64,000 bases of DNA. Origin: Rutidosis leptorrhynchoides. Its lineage: Eukaryota; Streptophyta; Magnoliopsida; Asterales; Asteraceae. Location: assembly GCF_046630445.1 (NCBI RefSeq), contig NC_092342.1, positions 78,914,001-78,978,000 on the forward strand. Reading direction: 5' to 3'. This document shows positions 23,099 through 35,335 of this stretch, piece after piece (the first letter of the stretch is position 1; the number at the start of each line of letters is the position of its first letter). Both the position numbers and the translations under genes were made by a program. The notes below the pieces were generated by a model that saw only the letters and a list, made by a program, of their open reading frames with translations, did not search any database and was not told the DNA's origin.

Positions 23099-25651
23099 TA
23101 TAACAACCCTCATATTTCCATACTTGAATTGACTAATTTTCCTATAGGGTTGTTATCCATACGTAATATATAATTAAATTCGACGTTGATCAAATATTTA
23201 TTTTTAGTCGACACTTTTTGTTAACTAAAGTTTACACTAATTATATAAAATAACTTTAGTTAATATTAATATTAATGCGTATTATATTTAAAACTATATG
23301 TAACATAATTATTAATTAAATGATAAGTTATTTTAATCATTATATATATTTTTAGCTTATAAAAAAATAAAAATAAAAAGAAATAAGATTTTTTTTATAA
23401 ATTAAATAATGAGCCCATGAATTTTGACTAAATATTTTCAAAAACAAAAACTTATTAAAAACATTTTTAACATGTTTTTATTATTTTGTCAAAATTGGCA
23501 CCTTTATTTTATTATTTTTTTTCTTTTCACCAACTATTTTTTACCTATAAATACATGGCTCCTCATTCATTTTTTCTTGCCAAACACAAAAACTTAAGTT
23601 ATTCTCTCAAAACCTTGAAGAAAATTTGAGGTACTTTCTATGTTTATTAATTTTTTTTCAATATTGTCATTTATATTTATTGTATATTCTTTGTAAAATT
23701 CGAAATTAATTATGTTTATATGTTATAATTAGTATTATAAGTGTTATGATGCATAAAAATAATTTTGATAATTTATGGAATATTATTTATAATTAAATAC
23801 GAATTATGTAGTGTTTAAACGTAAAAACAATGTAAAATCGTAATAAATACTTTTAACCAAACATAAAATATATATAATTTTTTTCTAAGTTTTTAAAACT
23901 TATATAGATCTGAAAAAAATTATAAAAATAATTACTTGGGTCGAATTGGTATTTATTATATAATTAAACTCTATTATTATATAATTCGAAGGTAAATTAA
24001 GAATAAATATAAAATAATATAAAATATTTTTTTAAATATTTTTCTACAGGTTATTAGACTGATAGAAACTTATAAAAATTATAAAAATTATTATTTAGGT
24101 TTATTTAGTAATTATGTAGAATTAAAATTGTTTTGTGAATACATTAAGGGTAAAAACAAAAATAAATACAAAAATATAATAAAAATATTTTTTTAAATTT
24201 TTTTACTAATCTATATGATTAACTAAGACTATAAAAATTATGTATGTAATTTTTAGATATTTAATTTATTATTTAGACATTTTTGAATAATGTTCGATTA
24301 ATAAAACACTATTATTTTTGAAGTAATTTAGGTATTTATTTAAAGGTAATTATATTTAATATATATAAGACATACTAAGGTATAATAACTAAATATTAAA
24401 TAAAACTTAGGTTATATTATCACATATATAATTATTAAGTACATTAATAATTCGTTGTGTGTATACACCTAAAGTGAAGGTTAATCAAAGATAATGTATA
24501 ATTCATGTGAACTTCATCGCTACTCATGGTCGTAAGTGAATGATGTCTAGGTTGCCATTTATGGGTAAGCTTGTGGATCTCGAATGCCATGACTTAGATT
24601 CTGGTCAAGAATCCTGGGCCCCCGGTTACATCTGGTCATTCCTGACTTATTTGATAGCAACGAAGTTTGAGTAAAGTTATACAACGTCTTGCTAAAGATT
24701 AACCCGAACTTTCTAAAATTGGAAAATTACTATAAGTGAAAACTTTCCATAAATAGTAACCTTCCGAAAATGGAAATTCTTTAGTGAACCACTACTATCA
24801 ATATAGTACTATATACTATTGTCTGTTAGGCAGTGTCTGATCATACGTTCTATCTCTAGGTTGAGATCTCGGTCACGTCCTTCCGTTCAATTCTTTCGTG
24901 GAATACTCTTTTGTGCTACTAAGGTGAACTTCATAGCCCCACTTTTTACTGTTTCATAACTGTTTTATAACTTTTGGGGTGAGATACATGCTTGCTTTAT
25001 AACTATTTTACGCTTAGACACAAGTACTAAATTGTTAACTATGCTGTCATGCTTTGATTCATGCTAAATCCCTACCGTAATATCGTTAATTGCTACGTTT
25101 AAATGCAAACTTAATTATTGTGAGTAGGCCTATTGAGAGTAACGTCTCTAACCATTCAACCGTTGGTCTTTGGTTACATAATAATGATTCCACGACACTG
25201 ACAGTACAAGGTGTCATAGGGTAAACTTGTTTAGTAGCGATATTACAAAATGCAGCAACACTTTTAGATTGATATTTCTATATCAATCAACTTTAAACTA
25301 AATCTTGTGGTCTAAAACTTTGGATATTATTTATAAACCTGTGAATTTCACTCAACCTTTTTGGTTGACACTTTAAGCATGTTTTGTCTCAGGTGATGAT
25401 TGAGCTAGCTGTTTGCAACTTTGTGATGATAGGTTTGATGCTTGCATGGAGTCCACATTGCATATTATATTTTAGTTCATAAACATTTATTTTACGTTTT
25501 AATAATAATGTAAACATGTATTACTGCTTCCGCTGTTTTATTAACAAAGGTTTTATTTAAAAAGTCTCATATAGAGTCGTTCTCGTTTATACAACTGTGT
25601 TATGATATGATTGGTCACAATTACCCCTGGTCCATTTTGGGGGGTGTGACA
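23099..25651 (+). repeat. Element D 5' LTR
   Basis: 2,553 bp, very AT-rich in its first 1.4 kb. A candidate TATA box is in TATAAATACATGG near 23548. No coding content. Confidence 0.85.
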
Positions 25652-25654
25652 TAT

Positions 25655-25667
25655 TGGTATCAGAGCC
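25655..25667 (+). other. Primer binding site of D, Met tRNA type
   Basis: TGGTATCAGAGCC, three bases after the 5' LTR of D. Confidence 0.85.
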
Positions 25668-26560
25668 AGGTTGTTGTAGAGAACCAAGATTGCATTTTAT
25701 TTGTGCCTTATACAATTAGATACCTTAGCAATGTAGGACTACAACTTCCTTTGACTATAGTACCTTTAATTGTTGCCTTTAACTGTTAAATGCTACACTA
25801 TACTTTAGAAACTTTACTTATCTTTGAATGCCGAGCCAATCTAAGAACTCTGCTCATTCTCCTAAGTACTATTCAATTCCGCTACCACATTTAAATGCGA
25901 CACCGTTCTCGACATTCCTATGTCATTTATCATGGTTTTGTGTATTACATATGTATTACATGAAATATTATCCATGAATTTTTGAAACTCCTATATTTGT
26001 TACTATTCATACTCAAACGTATATAACTCCCTGTTATATCACGTACCTATATGCTTTATGCCTTTATGCATCAGTTTGTGAACCGAAAAATGTCATTGAG
26101 TTATCGAGAATCTCAAAGACATTATAATGTCATCACTACTCATATTCATTACTTTTATACATTTTATTTCTCGTTATTGAATTTTCTTGACGGATGGCGT
26201 CTACGAAACTCTAGAATGGAAGGGTTTGGATTACCGATTTAAAGGATCCTATAGCTCAAGCCCCTAGACCTGAATAGGCCATTACGAATTGAAAGTCTTT
26301 AATCGAAAGATTATCAGATTACATACTTATCATTTTATGATCTCGACACGTCATACTGCTATTATTGGATTATAGACACATCATATCTTATTATATCATA
26401 TCATATCTATCTTAATAAACTTTGTCTAACACTTTTCCTAAATTTCCTCCGTAAATTACGGAAATCTTTTTGCTATATATACGTATATCAAGAAGACAAA
26501 TATATCATTCAATATTCAACACTCATCTCATAACAAAAACCCTTATTCCGATCATATAAT

Positions 26561-27085
26561 ATGGATTTCTCACTTGATTCCTCGAACTCCTCGAGCTCCA
26601 ATGGCAGCGTAACTGGAATGAACCAACCAATTAGTCATCATCTATATTGGATGAATTGGGGATGGGTTCATAGTAAACTTAATCAATGGAGATAAGAAGA
26701 AGGTGATCCCTTCCACCAACCAAATTCACCTCTTGGTGAAGAACCTGAAGCACTTACCGGCGAACCCGTTCGGAACATTATTTTTACCCTCATTTCCAGG
26801 GTATCCAGTCACGAATATATAATATCTAAAATTCTAGATCTTATTCATCCACTTGTCCGAACCGCCAATCACCCTGGAATAATAGAAGAAGTCAATGAGC
26901 TTCGCGCTCGAGTGGTGGCTCTGGAGAATATGGTGCGAAACCTACGAGCACCAGCAGCATAACCAGCATCACCACCAGTACCAACAACATCACTACCAAC
27001 AGCATCAGCTTCACCAACAACAAACACCATAATCTGTACCTCGGATATCAACATCATCCGCCCCATAGATACCAAGGAATATTAG
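26561..27085 (+). pseudogene. Accessory ORF of element D, broken by two stops
   Basis: A 175-codon frame from ATG 26561 to TAG 27083, with in-frame TAA at 26693 and 26960. The N-terminus is Ser/Asn-rich, the middle is acidic, and a short coiled-coil-like segment (ELRARVVALENMV) lies near residues 112-124. It sits between the primer site and where gag would be, the same place as the acidic and F-box ORFs of E. I do not recognise a family. It could be the remnant of a family-specific ORF or the start of a degenerate gag. Confidence 0.45.
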
Positions 27086-28158
27086 TAATAATGAGTTAAG
27101 ATGTATTGACTCATTCTTCCTGAAAATTATATATGTATACTTTATATATATATATATGGTTTGGAACAATAATAAATCTTTTCGTATTAAGCTATTACGT
27201 GTGAATCTTAACTAGTATGTACTACTTGGTTAATTCATATCACTAATATGCTATGATGTACATCCCTTGTTAATGACTTAACAATCGTTAATCACTGTTT
27301 CATCACAATAAACTCCATTTCATAATAAACTAAGTGTATTATTCAAATACATGTTTGGTTTTACACTTTCATTTTCGATGTACTCAAAACTCTTTAGAAA
27401 ACATCATTCGTGCCTTGTGAATTTCACAAGAATTCCAAGAGCATCAACATCATATACCGAGGTATATCAATAACAATGAACGATGGAGTATTGATTCATA
27501 ACTTCATTAAAGAAAGATTCTGCGATGATTATGTAATCTCTCAAGTTTTGAAGATTATTTATTCTCGCTTCAACCGCAAATCAAATGAGTTTAATAGTAT
27601 ATTAACTCATTAAATCTATATTATACGTGAAGAATACGTATATGAACGTATATCTTCATAAAGATTGTAATTAAAAATCCTTTTGTACAAACTGTTAATT
27701 GTGAAAATATTTTAACGGGTAGGTAAAACCCGAGAAATATTTATATCTCACATTAATATCTTACATTGTACATTCTTCAAATTCTGATTCAATAATTAGT
27801 AACTATACTACTTACATCCACATATGTATCCGTTCACTAAAGAACAACCATTTTCATACAAATTTAATTACCTATTCTGATTTGGACATATCGGAATCCA
27901 AGTAAAGCTTTAGCAAGTGTAATCTTCCTAAAGATCACTACATTCATGAATTATATTCATTCGTATTCTATGATGAATTATCATATCAAACCACCAAAAT
28001 TATCGTTCATTACTTTTGAAATCAACAACGCCTATTCATCAACCATTAGATCCGTTGACGATTACAATCAGTGTTTAATCATCTAAAAACGAAATTTCTT
28101 GAAACCATCTTGGATTGATAACCGATGAATCAAATATGGCTGCATTAAATGCAGAGGA
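27086..28158 (+). other. Element D interior without a supported gene
   Basis: AT-rich sequence. At about 27713 it has AACGGGTAGGTAAAACCCG, matching the motif that in E lies between the F-box ORF and gag (minus strand near 46455). In an autonomous relative gag would follow here; none is recognisable. Confidence 0.5.
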
Positions 28159-28374
28159 AACATCAAAATTGTAGATGGTCTCAATGGCCAAAAGTTTGAT
28201 AATAAAGAATGGTACGTTGGAAAAGCTCAAAAGAAAATTTGGAACTGAAAAACGATTGAGCTAACCATGGAGGAGACCAAGGACAAATACAAGGACCAAA
28301 CCCTATATTCAAAGAATCCACGTAATTCTGGATCCGATGAAATCTTTAGAGAATATCTTGCTCTGAAGTTATGT
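28159..28374 (+). pseudogene. Captured poly(A)-binding-protein (PABP) gene fragment
   Basis: Reading plus from 28159, the conceptual peptide has LNGQKFDNKEWYVGKAQKK, then after a TGA, ELTMEETKDKYKDQTLYSKN and SGSDEIFREY. This matches the end of an RRM, the linker and the start of the next RRM of cytoplasmic poly(A)-binding proteins (family pattern: LNGKKFDDKEWYVGKAQKKSERE, then DKYQGxNLYxKNLDD). PABPs bind mRNA poly(A) tails and act in translation and decay. Only about 70 codons remain, with at least one stop, so it is not a working gene. It is in the same orientation as D. Most simply it is host sequence captured by the element or its ancestor. Confidence 0.7.
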
Positions 28375-29700
28375 TAAAAGCTTGCGGAAAATTTTTCTTC
28401 ATCAACCTTCGAACTTAGAAATTCCAAAATGTCGTTATAAATATCCTCTATATTTCTGAAGATATTTTCATAACGATTCTTGTCCACAATTAAGTATCTC
28501 TTTGCGATATCTTTATAAAGGAAACTATTTTAGTTTCTATATTCAGTAAAATTCAAGTTTAAATTATAAATGTTTTGAAGAAATGTTGGAAATTGAAGCA
28601 TGAGTTAGTATAATAAAATGACGTCAGGCCAACGTGATTATATTACAGTAAGTCATGCTAAATTTTTAATGGAAGATGATGATTCATAGACTTTATAATC
28701 ATCATTTGCCATGTTACTGGCTCTTACATTCTACTTAATCTCTGAACATATCAAGAACATATATTCTTGATAGTTCTATCCTCAGTAATTCTGGTAATTT
28801 ACCAAATCAAATCGTGATATTACGCTTAGAACATTAGGTTCATTCGAAACTTCATACCTACAAATTCTGGACCATTACTCGCTTAACTTAGAGTCGAGAA
28901 CAGAATAAAAAGGTAAAGAGCTCCGACATATAAGGGAAAATACAAAGCCCGATAACAACACAGAAATTACAAATCGTGTATATCAATGCGTATAGCAACA
29001 TAAAGACACGGGAGAATTAAAAACACTATAACCCCAAGAGCATAGTAGAAGTAAACAGATTCCTCTGGTGGTAAAAGAAAAAGAAGCATGACTGCATATA
29101 TGGTCAATATAATAACAAGTATCAATACGGGATTGAGCATATTAACAAATCTTTTGGAAGTATGAATCTAGGAAGAAAGTATAGAAGTGGTGAAGATAAT
29201 GAAACGGAAGAAGCTAATTTATAGCAAAATTTCCAAACACAGCAATCGAGGCAATTCACCGCATTTAATCAAAGAAATCCCAAAATTTCGTAAATATTGG
29301 AGAATCAAATCTTATAGATTACGAAGATTTCCTTTAATCCCTTGAATTCCGGAAATCAATCGTGACTACGTCAAAAGTTAAGGTGAACATTTAATTTACT
29401 CATTCACTCTTTTACGATAGCTTCGTTTATACTCTTCCTATAATCGAATCGTTTTATCCATATTATTCAGTAGTGATAAAACTTTATTCTTTAACTTATA
29501 TTCATCATTACAATATTCTTGTTGTAAACAATGATGATCTCTATCAAACTTCATGACTATAATTTTCATGAACTACTCTCTGCTTTATCTACCCTAATAT
29601 TGTGGCATAACCACTCAAGGTTTTAAATGAGCTCGATATTATTCATAACATATTTTATATATCCAATTTACTGAAATGACTTGTATAACATCATCATTTT
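28375..29700 (+). other. Element D interior of unknown origin
   Basis: About 1.3 kb between the PABP fragment and the chromodomain remnant. No ORF above background in any frame and no family recognised. It may be further captured or decayed sequence. Confidence 0.4.
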
Positions 29701-29895
29701 GAATGATCTCCGCATTAATAATAAAATGCGCTTCGTAGATGAACTTGTAGAAATTATGGTTTGTATGATTTTAATTCTTGAAACAGAACAATATTCTATC
29801 CGTTGGAATTCACGCAAGGCCCTGAGCATACCTGGGAACGTGAAAAATAAATAAAACGTAGATATCCTCGTCTATGTATGAACAACGCCGATTGA
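29701..29895 (+). pseudogene. Chromodomain-end remnant of a Tekay-type pol
   Basis: Conceptual translation gives DLRINNKMRFVDELVEIM and then, after frame changes, RWNSR and GPEHTWERE, followed by KRRYPRL. These align with the last part of the polyprotein of E ([17 protein letters not shown] ... GPEFTWERE ... KKYPHLF), i.e. the integrase C-terminal chromodomain. Stops and at least one frameshift are present. The PPT follows within 50 bp, as in E, showing D derives from a full chromovirus. Confidence 0.7.
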
Positions 29896-29943
29896 TGGCA
29901 ACAACTAAATTTCGGGATAAAATTTCTTTTAACGGGTAGGTAC

Positions 29944-32494
29944 TATAACAACCCTCATATTTCTATACTTGAATTGACTAATTTGCCTATAGGGTTGTTA
30001 TCCATACGTAATATATAATTAAATTCGACGTTGATCAAATATTTATTTTTAGTCGACACTTTTTGTTAACTAAAGTTTACACTAATTATATAAGATAACT
30101 TTAGTTAATATTAATATTAATGCATATTATATTTAAAACTATATGTAACATAATTATTAATTAAATGATAAGTTATTTTAATCATTATATATATTTTTAG
30201 CTTATAAAAAAATAAAAATAAAAAGAAATAAGATTTTTTTATAAATTAAATAATGAGCCCATGAATTTTGACTAAATATTTTCAAAAACAAAAACTTATT
30301 AAAAACATTTTTAACATGTTTTTATTATTTTGTCAAAATTGGCACCTTTATTTTATTATTTTTTTTTCTTTTCACCAACCATTTTTTACCTATAAATATA
30401 TGGCTCATTATTCATTTTTTCTTGCCAAAAACAAAAACTTAAGTTATTATCTCAAAACCTTGAAGAAAATTTGAGGTACTTTCTATGTTTATTATTATTT
30501 TTTCAATATTGTCATTTATATTTATATTTATTGTATATTCTTTGTAAAATTTGAAATTAATTATGTTTATATGTTATAATTAGTATTATAAGTGTTATGA
30601 TGCATAAAAATAATTTTGATAATTTATGGAATATTATTTATAATTAAATACGAATTATGTAGTGTTTAAACGTAAAAACAATGTAAAATCGTAATAAATA
30701 CTTTTAACCAAAAATAAAATATATATAATTTTTTTATGACTTTTTAAAACTTATATAGATCTGAAAAAAATTATAAAAATAATTACTTAGGTCGAATTGG
30801 TATTTATTATATAATTAAACTCTATTATTATGTAATTCGAAGGTAAATTAAGAATAAATATAAAATAAAAAAAATATTTTTTTAAATATTTTTCTACAGG
30901 TTATTAGACTGATAGAAACTTATAAAAATTATAAAAATAATTATTTAGGTTTATTTAGTAATTATGTAGAATTAAAATTGTTTTGTGAATACATTAAGGG
31001 TAAAAACAAAAATAAATACAAAAATATAATAAAAACATTTTCTTAAATTTTTTTACTTAGATTAACTAAGACTATAAAAATTATGTATGTAATTTTTAGA
31101 TATTTAATTTATTATTTAGACATTTTTGAATAATGTTCGATTAATAAAACACTATTATTTTTGAAGTAATTTAGGTATTTATTTAAAGGTAATTATATTT
31201 AATATATATAAGACATACTAAGGTATAATAACTAAATATTAAATAAAACTTAGGTTATATTATCACATATATAATTATTAAGTACATTAATAATTCGTTG
31301 TGTGTATACACCTAAAGTGAAGGTTAATCAAAGATAATGTATAATTCATGTGAACTTCATCGCTACTCATGGACATAAGTGAATGATGTCTAGGTTGCCA
31401 TTTATGGGTAAGCTTGTGGATCTCGAATGCCATGACTTATATTCTGGTCAAGAATCCTGGGCCCCCGGTTACATCTGGTCATTCCTGACTTATTTGATAG
31501 CAACGAAGTTTGAGTAAAGTTATACAACGTCTTGCTAAAGATTAACCCGAACTTTCTAAAATTGGAAAATTACTATAAGTGAAAACTTTCCATAAATAGT
31601 AAGCTTCCGAAAATGGAAATTCTTTAGTGAACCACTACTATCAATATAGTACTATATACTATTGTCTGTTAGGCAATGTCTGATCATACGTTCTATCTCT
31701 AGGTTGAGATCTCGGTCACGTCCTTCCGTTCAATTCTTTCGTGGAATACTCTTTTGTGCTACTAAGGTGAACTTCATAGCCCCACTTTTTACTGTTTCAT
31801 AACTGTTTTATAACTTTTGGGGTGAGACACATGCTTGCTTTATAACTGTTTTACGCTTAGACACAAGTACTAAATTGTTAACTATGCTGTCATGCTTTGA
31901 TTCATGCTAAATCCCTACCGTAATATCGTTAATTGCTACGTTTAAATGCAAATTTAATTATTGTGAGTAGGCCTATTGAGAGTAACATCTCTAACCATTC
32001 GACCGTTGGTCTTTGGTTACATAATAATGATTCCACGACACTGACAGTACAAGGTGTCATAGGGTAAACTTGTTTAGTAGCGATATTACAAAATGCAGCA
32101 ACACTTTTAGATTGATATTTCTATATCAATCAACTTTAAACTAAATCTTGTGGTCTAAAACTTTGGATATTATTTATAAACCTGTGAATTTCACTCAACC
32201 TTTTTGGTTGACACTTTAAGCATGTTTTGTCTCAGGTGATGATTGAGCTAGCTGTTTGCAACTTTGTGATGATAGGTTTGATGCTTGCATGGAGTCCACA
32301 TCGCATATTATATTTTAGTTCATAAACATTTATTTTATGTTTTAATAATAATGTAAACATGTATTACTGCTTCCGCTGTTTTATTAACAAAGGTTTTATT
32401 TAAAAAGTCTCATATAGAGTCGTTCTCATTTATACAACTGTGTTATGATATGATTGGTCACAATTACCCCTGGTCCATTTTGGGGGGTGTGACA
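29944..32494 (+). repeat. Element D 3' LTR
   Basis: 2,551 bp, nearly identical to 23099-25651. A 68-codon open frame at 30268-30474 within it is AT-rich LTR sequence, not a gene. Confidence 0.85.
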
Positions 32495-33164
32495 CATTAA
32501 AAAGTGTTGGGGTAATTAATATAACGTGATCATCGAAGTCTGGGGTGAAAGTTGATAAATGTTTACTGATATATTTGAAAGTTGTTCTGTATATGCTTTA
32601 TCAAAGAAGTTAATGAATGAACTGTGAAAAACATGTCAATGTAGTTCAGTTCTGATCCCTGAATCAAAAGATTTAATCAATTTAATATGTCAACTCACAA
32701 AAAGATGTGTTATACTTTTTGAAGTGTGATTCATGATAAGCAGTTTTATCTGTTCCTATGTTTAATGAATCTGATGTTAGAAGTTGATTTATTGTAGATC
32801 TAAAAGGTTAACTGTTGCTGTCATAATATTTGATAATCATGACACACTGGATCTTGTACAGTAACTTGCTTTGTGTATTTGCATGTGCATGCATATCTGA
32901 AATTGTTTGCATTCATAAGATTAGTTGCATGAGCATTTCTGTTTATGGTTTAAGCCAAACAACTCAGTTCTTAGAAAGGTTTACTGTGAAAGGATCCTAT
33001 GTTTTTCTTTAAATTTGATTAAAGTGTTTGGAGCTTATAGGAACAAAGCGTGTTTGACTTATACTGTGGAGATCAGTCCCAGGAGAAGTGAATGTGAAAA
33101 AGAAGGTAAGTTTTGAATGTGGAAAGTGTTAAGTCTTAAAATTTTCCTAAACCTAGACCACCGG
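32495..33164 (+). other. Element A 3' non-coding region, part 2
   Basis: About 670 bp of element A between D and the TRIM. Two overlapping 60-codon open frames have no family support. Ends in CCTAGACCACCGG, a half-unit of A's palindrome, where the TRIM starts. Confidence 0.5.
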
Positions 33165-33635
33165 TAAGTAACATCACCATCAGCCCGTAGTATGATATTG
33201 TCCGCTCTGGGCCACAGGCCGATCACCGACAGGCCAACTTGCCCCGGATCGCACCTACCCGCACGGCTTTAAACGCGTCTTACCAGAAGAGGTATCCACA
33301 CCCTTATAAGGAGTGCTTTGTTTTCCTCTCCCACCGATGTGGGACGAGTCTGTTACAACTCTCCCCCCCTTCGGGACACTGCGTCCCCGCAGTGCACATC
33401 GATGCGGGCCCCAGCTTTGATACCATAAGTAACATCACCATCAGCCCGTAGTATGATATTGTCCGCTTTGGACACAAGCCGATCACCGACGGGCTACCCG
33501 CGCACGAGTACAACCCTGGATCGCACTTCTACCTCACGGATTTGCTTCTCGGGTAAACACCCTCAAAACGCGTCATACCAGAAGAGGTATCCACACCCTT
33601 ATAAGGAGTGCTTTGTTTTCCTCTCCCACCGATGT
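33165..33635 (-). mobile_element. TRIM (terminal-repeat retrotransposon in miniature), truncated
   Basis: Two direct repeats (33165-33357 and 33426-33635) flank only 68 bp. On the minus strand the short interior has the Met-type primer site TGGTATCAAAGC (33425-33414) and a polypurine GAAGGGGGGGAGAG before TTGTAACAG. The LTRs carry TATTGTCCGCT, ACGCGTC and CACACCCTTATAAGGAGTGC, plus CTCTCCCACCGATGT, words common to widespread plant TRIMs. No 5S rRNA-like segment is visible, so it is not a typical Cassandra. The right LTR lacks about 17 terminal bases present in the left one, so that end is truncated and no target duplication is found. The two LTRs differ clearly in their central parts. Confidence 0.75.
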
Positions 33636-34366
33636 CTGAAATTACCCTCGGCCGAAGGGCTAAGACGCTCGACCAAGTGTCTAGACCATCGGGCCGAAGG
33701 ATTAGACCATCGGCCGATGGTCACTGACAGGGTATAAAAGGCCCCAGAGTCAAACGGGTCAGTCACTTTGTGCAATTTCGAGCGATTTTACCCTAGATTT
33801 TCAAGTTAAGAGGAAAAGAGTTTTTGTCCGTGTGTTTTGTACATCTTCTCTTTGTGATTCCAACGCCATAAACAAGGTACTCTAACTCGTATTCATTTGA
33901 TTTTAATCGTTAATTTTGTGTTCTAAGTTTGAACATTGAATCGAGTGATTTTCGTTTGTTATCTGTTGAAATTGTTGATGTGTATGTGTTAATCGGCCTA
34001 TTTAGTATCTACTGTGACCAGAAATCGAACCCGAAACAACAGATTGAATGAATTGATTGATTGAATGAAACAGATCTGATGAACTACCTCCGGCCGATGG
34101 TCTCTGACCATCGACCGATGGTGTCTTATACTCGGCCGTATGTCTCTACACTCGGCCGTAGGTCTCCATTTGATCAGTTTGTTGATGTGTTATAGACCAA
34201 CTGCCGTAGGTCTAGACCATCGGACCGATGGTCTAGTCCATCGACCGATGGTACAATAATTGGACCGATAGTGAACTTTTTATGTTTAATTTGAATTTTT
34301 TTTTTTTTGGTTTTTGATAATTTCTGTTATGCCTATCTAATGTTAGTGCTTTTAGTCTGTATTAGG
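33636..34366 (+). promoter_or_regulatory. Palindrome clusters, TATA-like box and leader before the extra ORFs of A
   Basis: Two clusters of ACCATCGGCCGATGGT-type units (33650-33722 and 34090-34260) flank a TATA-like GGGTATAAAAGG at about 33729. This repeats the layout of A's LTR (palindromes, GTCACTG, AT-rich TATA). A candidate splice donor (AACAAG then GTACTC, about 33876) and an acceptor (TTAG just before ATG 34367) would remove the second cluster from a transcript. I infer an internal promoter for the two downstream ORFs; it could instead be an old LTR-like remnant. Confidence 0.45.
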
Positions 34367-35095
34367 ATGTCAGGTGGTTCCTTTGTTGGGCAATGGATGT
34401 TTAACATCGACCGTAGGAGAATTATAGCTAGTGGACGACCTATCTTAGTGGAACAAAAGGTCATTGCTACTCGACAGACCTATAGTCTTTGGGAACAAAT
34501 TGGATGTCAAGCATTCTTAGATATTGGGGATTACTTTTGTCCTGATTTTTTGTGGGAATTTTATGCCAATGTTGCCTTAGAAGATGGTAAGAAGAAGTTT
34601 GTGCACTCAGGCCTATTTGACCATCAGTTTAAGTGGACTATAGAGGAATTTTCAAACCTATTGAATGTTCCGCACGCTGGGGTTAAAATTTTGTATCCTA
34701 GCAAAGATATACGAAAGATTCCCAACAGATTCAGACTATCTGACATAGTTGCAAGGTTATGCAAGCCAGGGAAAGTAGTTAATGCTGGTAGGGTTGAAAT
34801 TAGTGATGACGAGATGTCACAACAACATGAGATACACTTGAGAATCATCAAAAGGAATGTGACCTTTAGGAAAGAAGGAGATAATTTGTTGTCTGGTACT
34901 GAAGCTATGCTTTTGTATTGCCTGCTCGAAGGTATTCAAGTGAATATGGGCCATTTTCTCATTCATGTGATGAAAGATCTTCTTGAGATGGAAGAACCAT
35001 TTCCATACGCAACTTTACTATATACCTTGTTTGAGAAACTTGGTGTAATTCAACATGAGGAAAAGCTAGTGCCAGAGGATTCCATTATTGGATGA
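34367..35095 (+). CDS. Element A extra ORF 1, plant-transposon-protein-like
   Basis: Intact 242 codons from ATG 34367 to TGA 35093. The upstream in-frame ATG at 34307 lies in T-rich sequence before a splice-acceptor-like TTAG, so I prefer 34367. The pattern CPDFLWEFYANVALEDG, a FVHSGLF-like segment, FKWTIEEFSNLLNVP and later GNMGHFLIHVMK-like sequence resembles the 'putative plant transposon protein' domain of accessory or env-like ORFs in SIRE and Athila elements. No signal peptide or clear membrane segment is seen. It lies after pol and before ORF 2 on the same strand. Function unknown. It is less damaged than pol of the same element. Confidence 0.6.
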   Translation: MSGGSFVGQWMFNIDRRRIIASGRPILVEQKVIATRQTYSLWEQIGCQAFLDIGDYFCPDFLWEFYANVALEDGKKKFVHSGLFDHQFKWTIEEFSNLLNVPHAGVKILYPSKDIRKIPNRFRLSDIVARLCKPGKVVNAGRVEISDDEMSQQHEIHLRIIKRNVTFRKEGDNLLSGTEAMLLYCLLEGIQVNMGHFLIHVMKDLLEMEEPFPYATLLYTLFEKLGVIQHEEKLVPEDSIIG

Positions 35096-35335
35096 ATGAT
35101 TCTGAATTTATGTTTATGTGTTTGTTTATTTTCAGCTTGTTATGTAATTTGATAATGCTAGCTTGTTAGCATTAATATACTATTCTATGTCTGTATTAAT
35201 TCTACTTCGGACATGTAATCGTGTAACTGAGATCCTGATCTATTAGTCTTTATAATGTAATATATTCTGTGATGATCACACTATGATATTGTCTTTATAA
35301 TGCTGATTTGAATTGTGTTTGCAGTTATTTTCATA

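Larger units (their letters stand above)
23099..32494 (+). mobile_element. Element D: non-autonomous Tekay-type gypsy element
   Basis: LTRs 23099-25651 (2,553 bp) and 29944-32494 (2,551 bp), nearly identical by eye. Both start TATAACAACCC and end GGGGTGTGACA. Flanks CATTG and CATTA give a 4-of-5 duplication. Met-type primer site at 25655, polypurine AACGGGTAGGTAC at 29931-29943. The 4.3-kb interior keeps an accessory 5' ORF (broken), a fragment of a poly(A)-binding-protein gene and a chromodomain-end remnant, but no protease, RT, RNase H or integrase core. Its polypurine tract and chromodomain tail match those of E, so it is an internally replaced relative of the Tekay chromoviruses. Confidence 0.82.

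Noticed and set aside
33165-33635. Cassandra element with embedded 5S rRNA
   Set aside because: The repeats have general TRIM words but no 5S-like internal promoter segment was seen.
33239-33737. Short frames over the TRIM
   Set aside because: They arise from the GC-richer TRIM LTRs; the repeated peptide in two of them reflects the two LTR copies.
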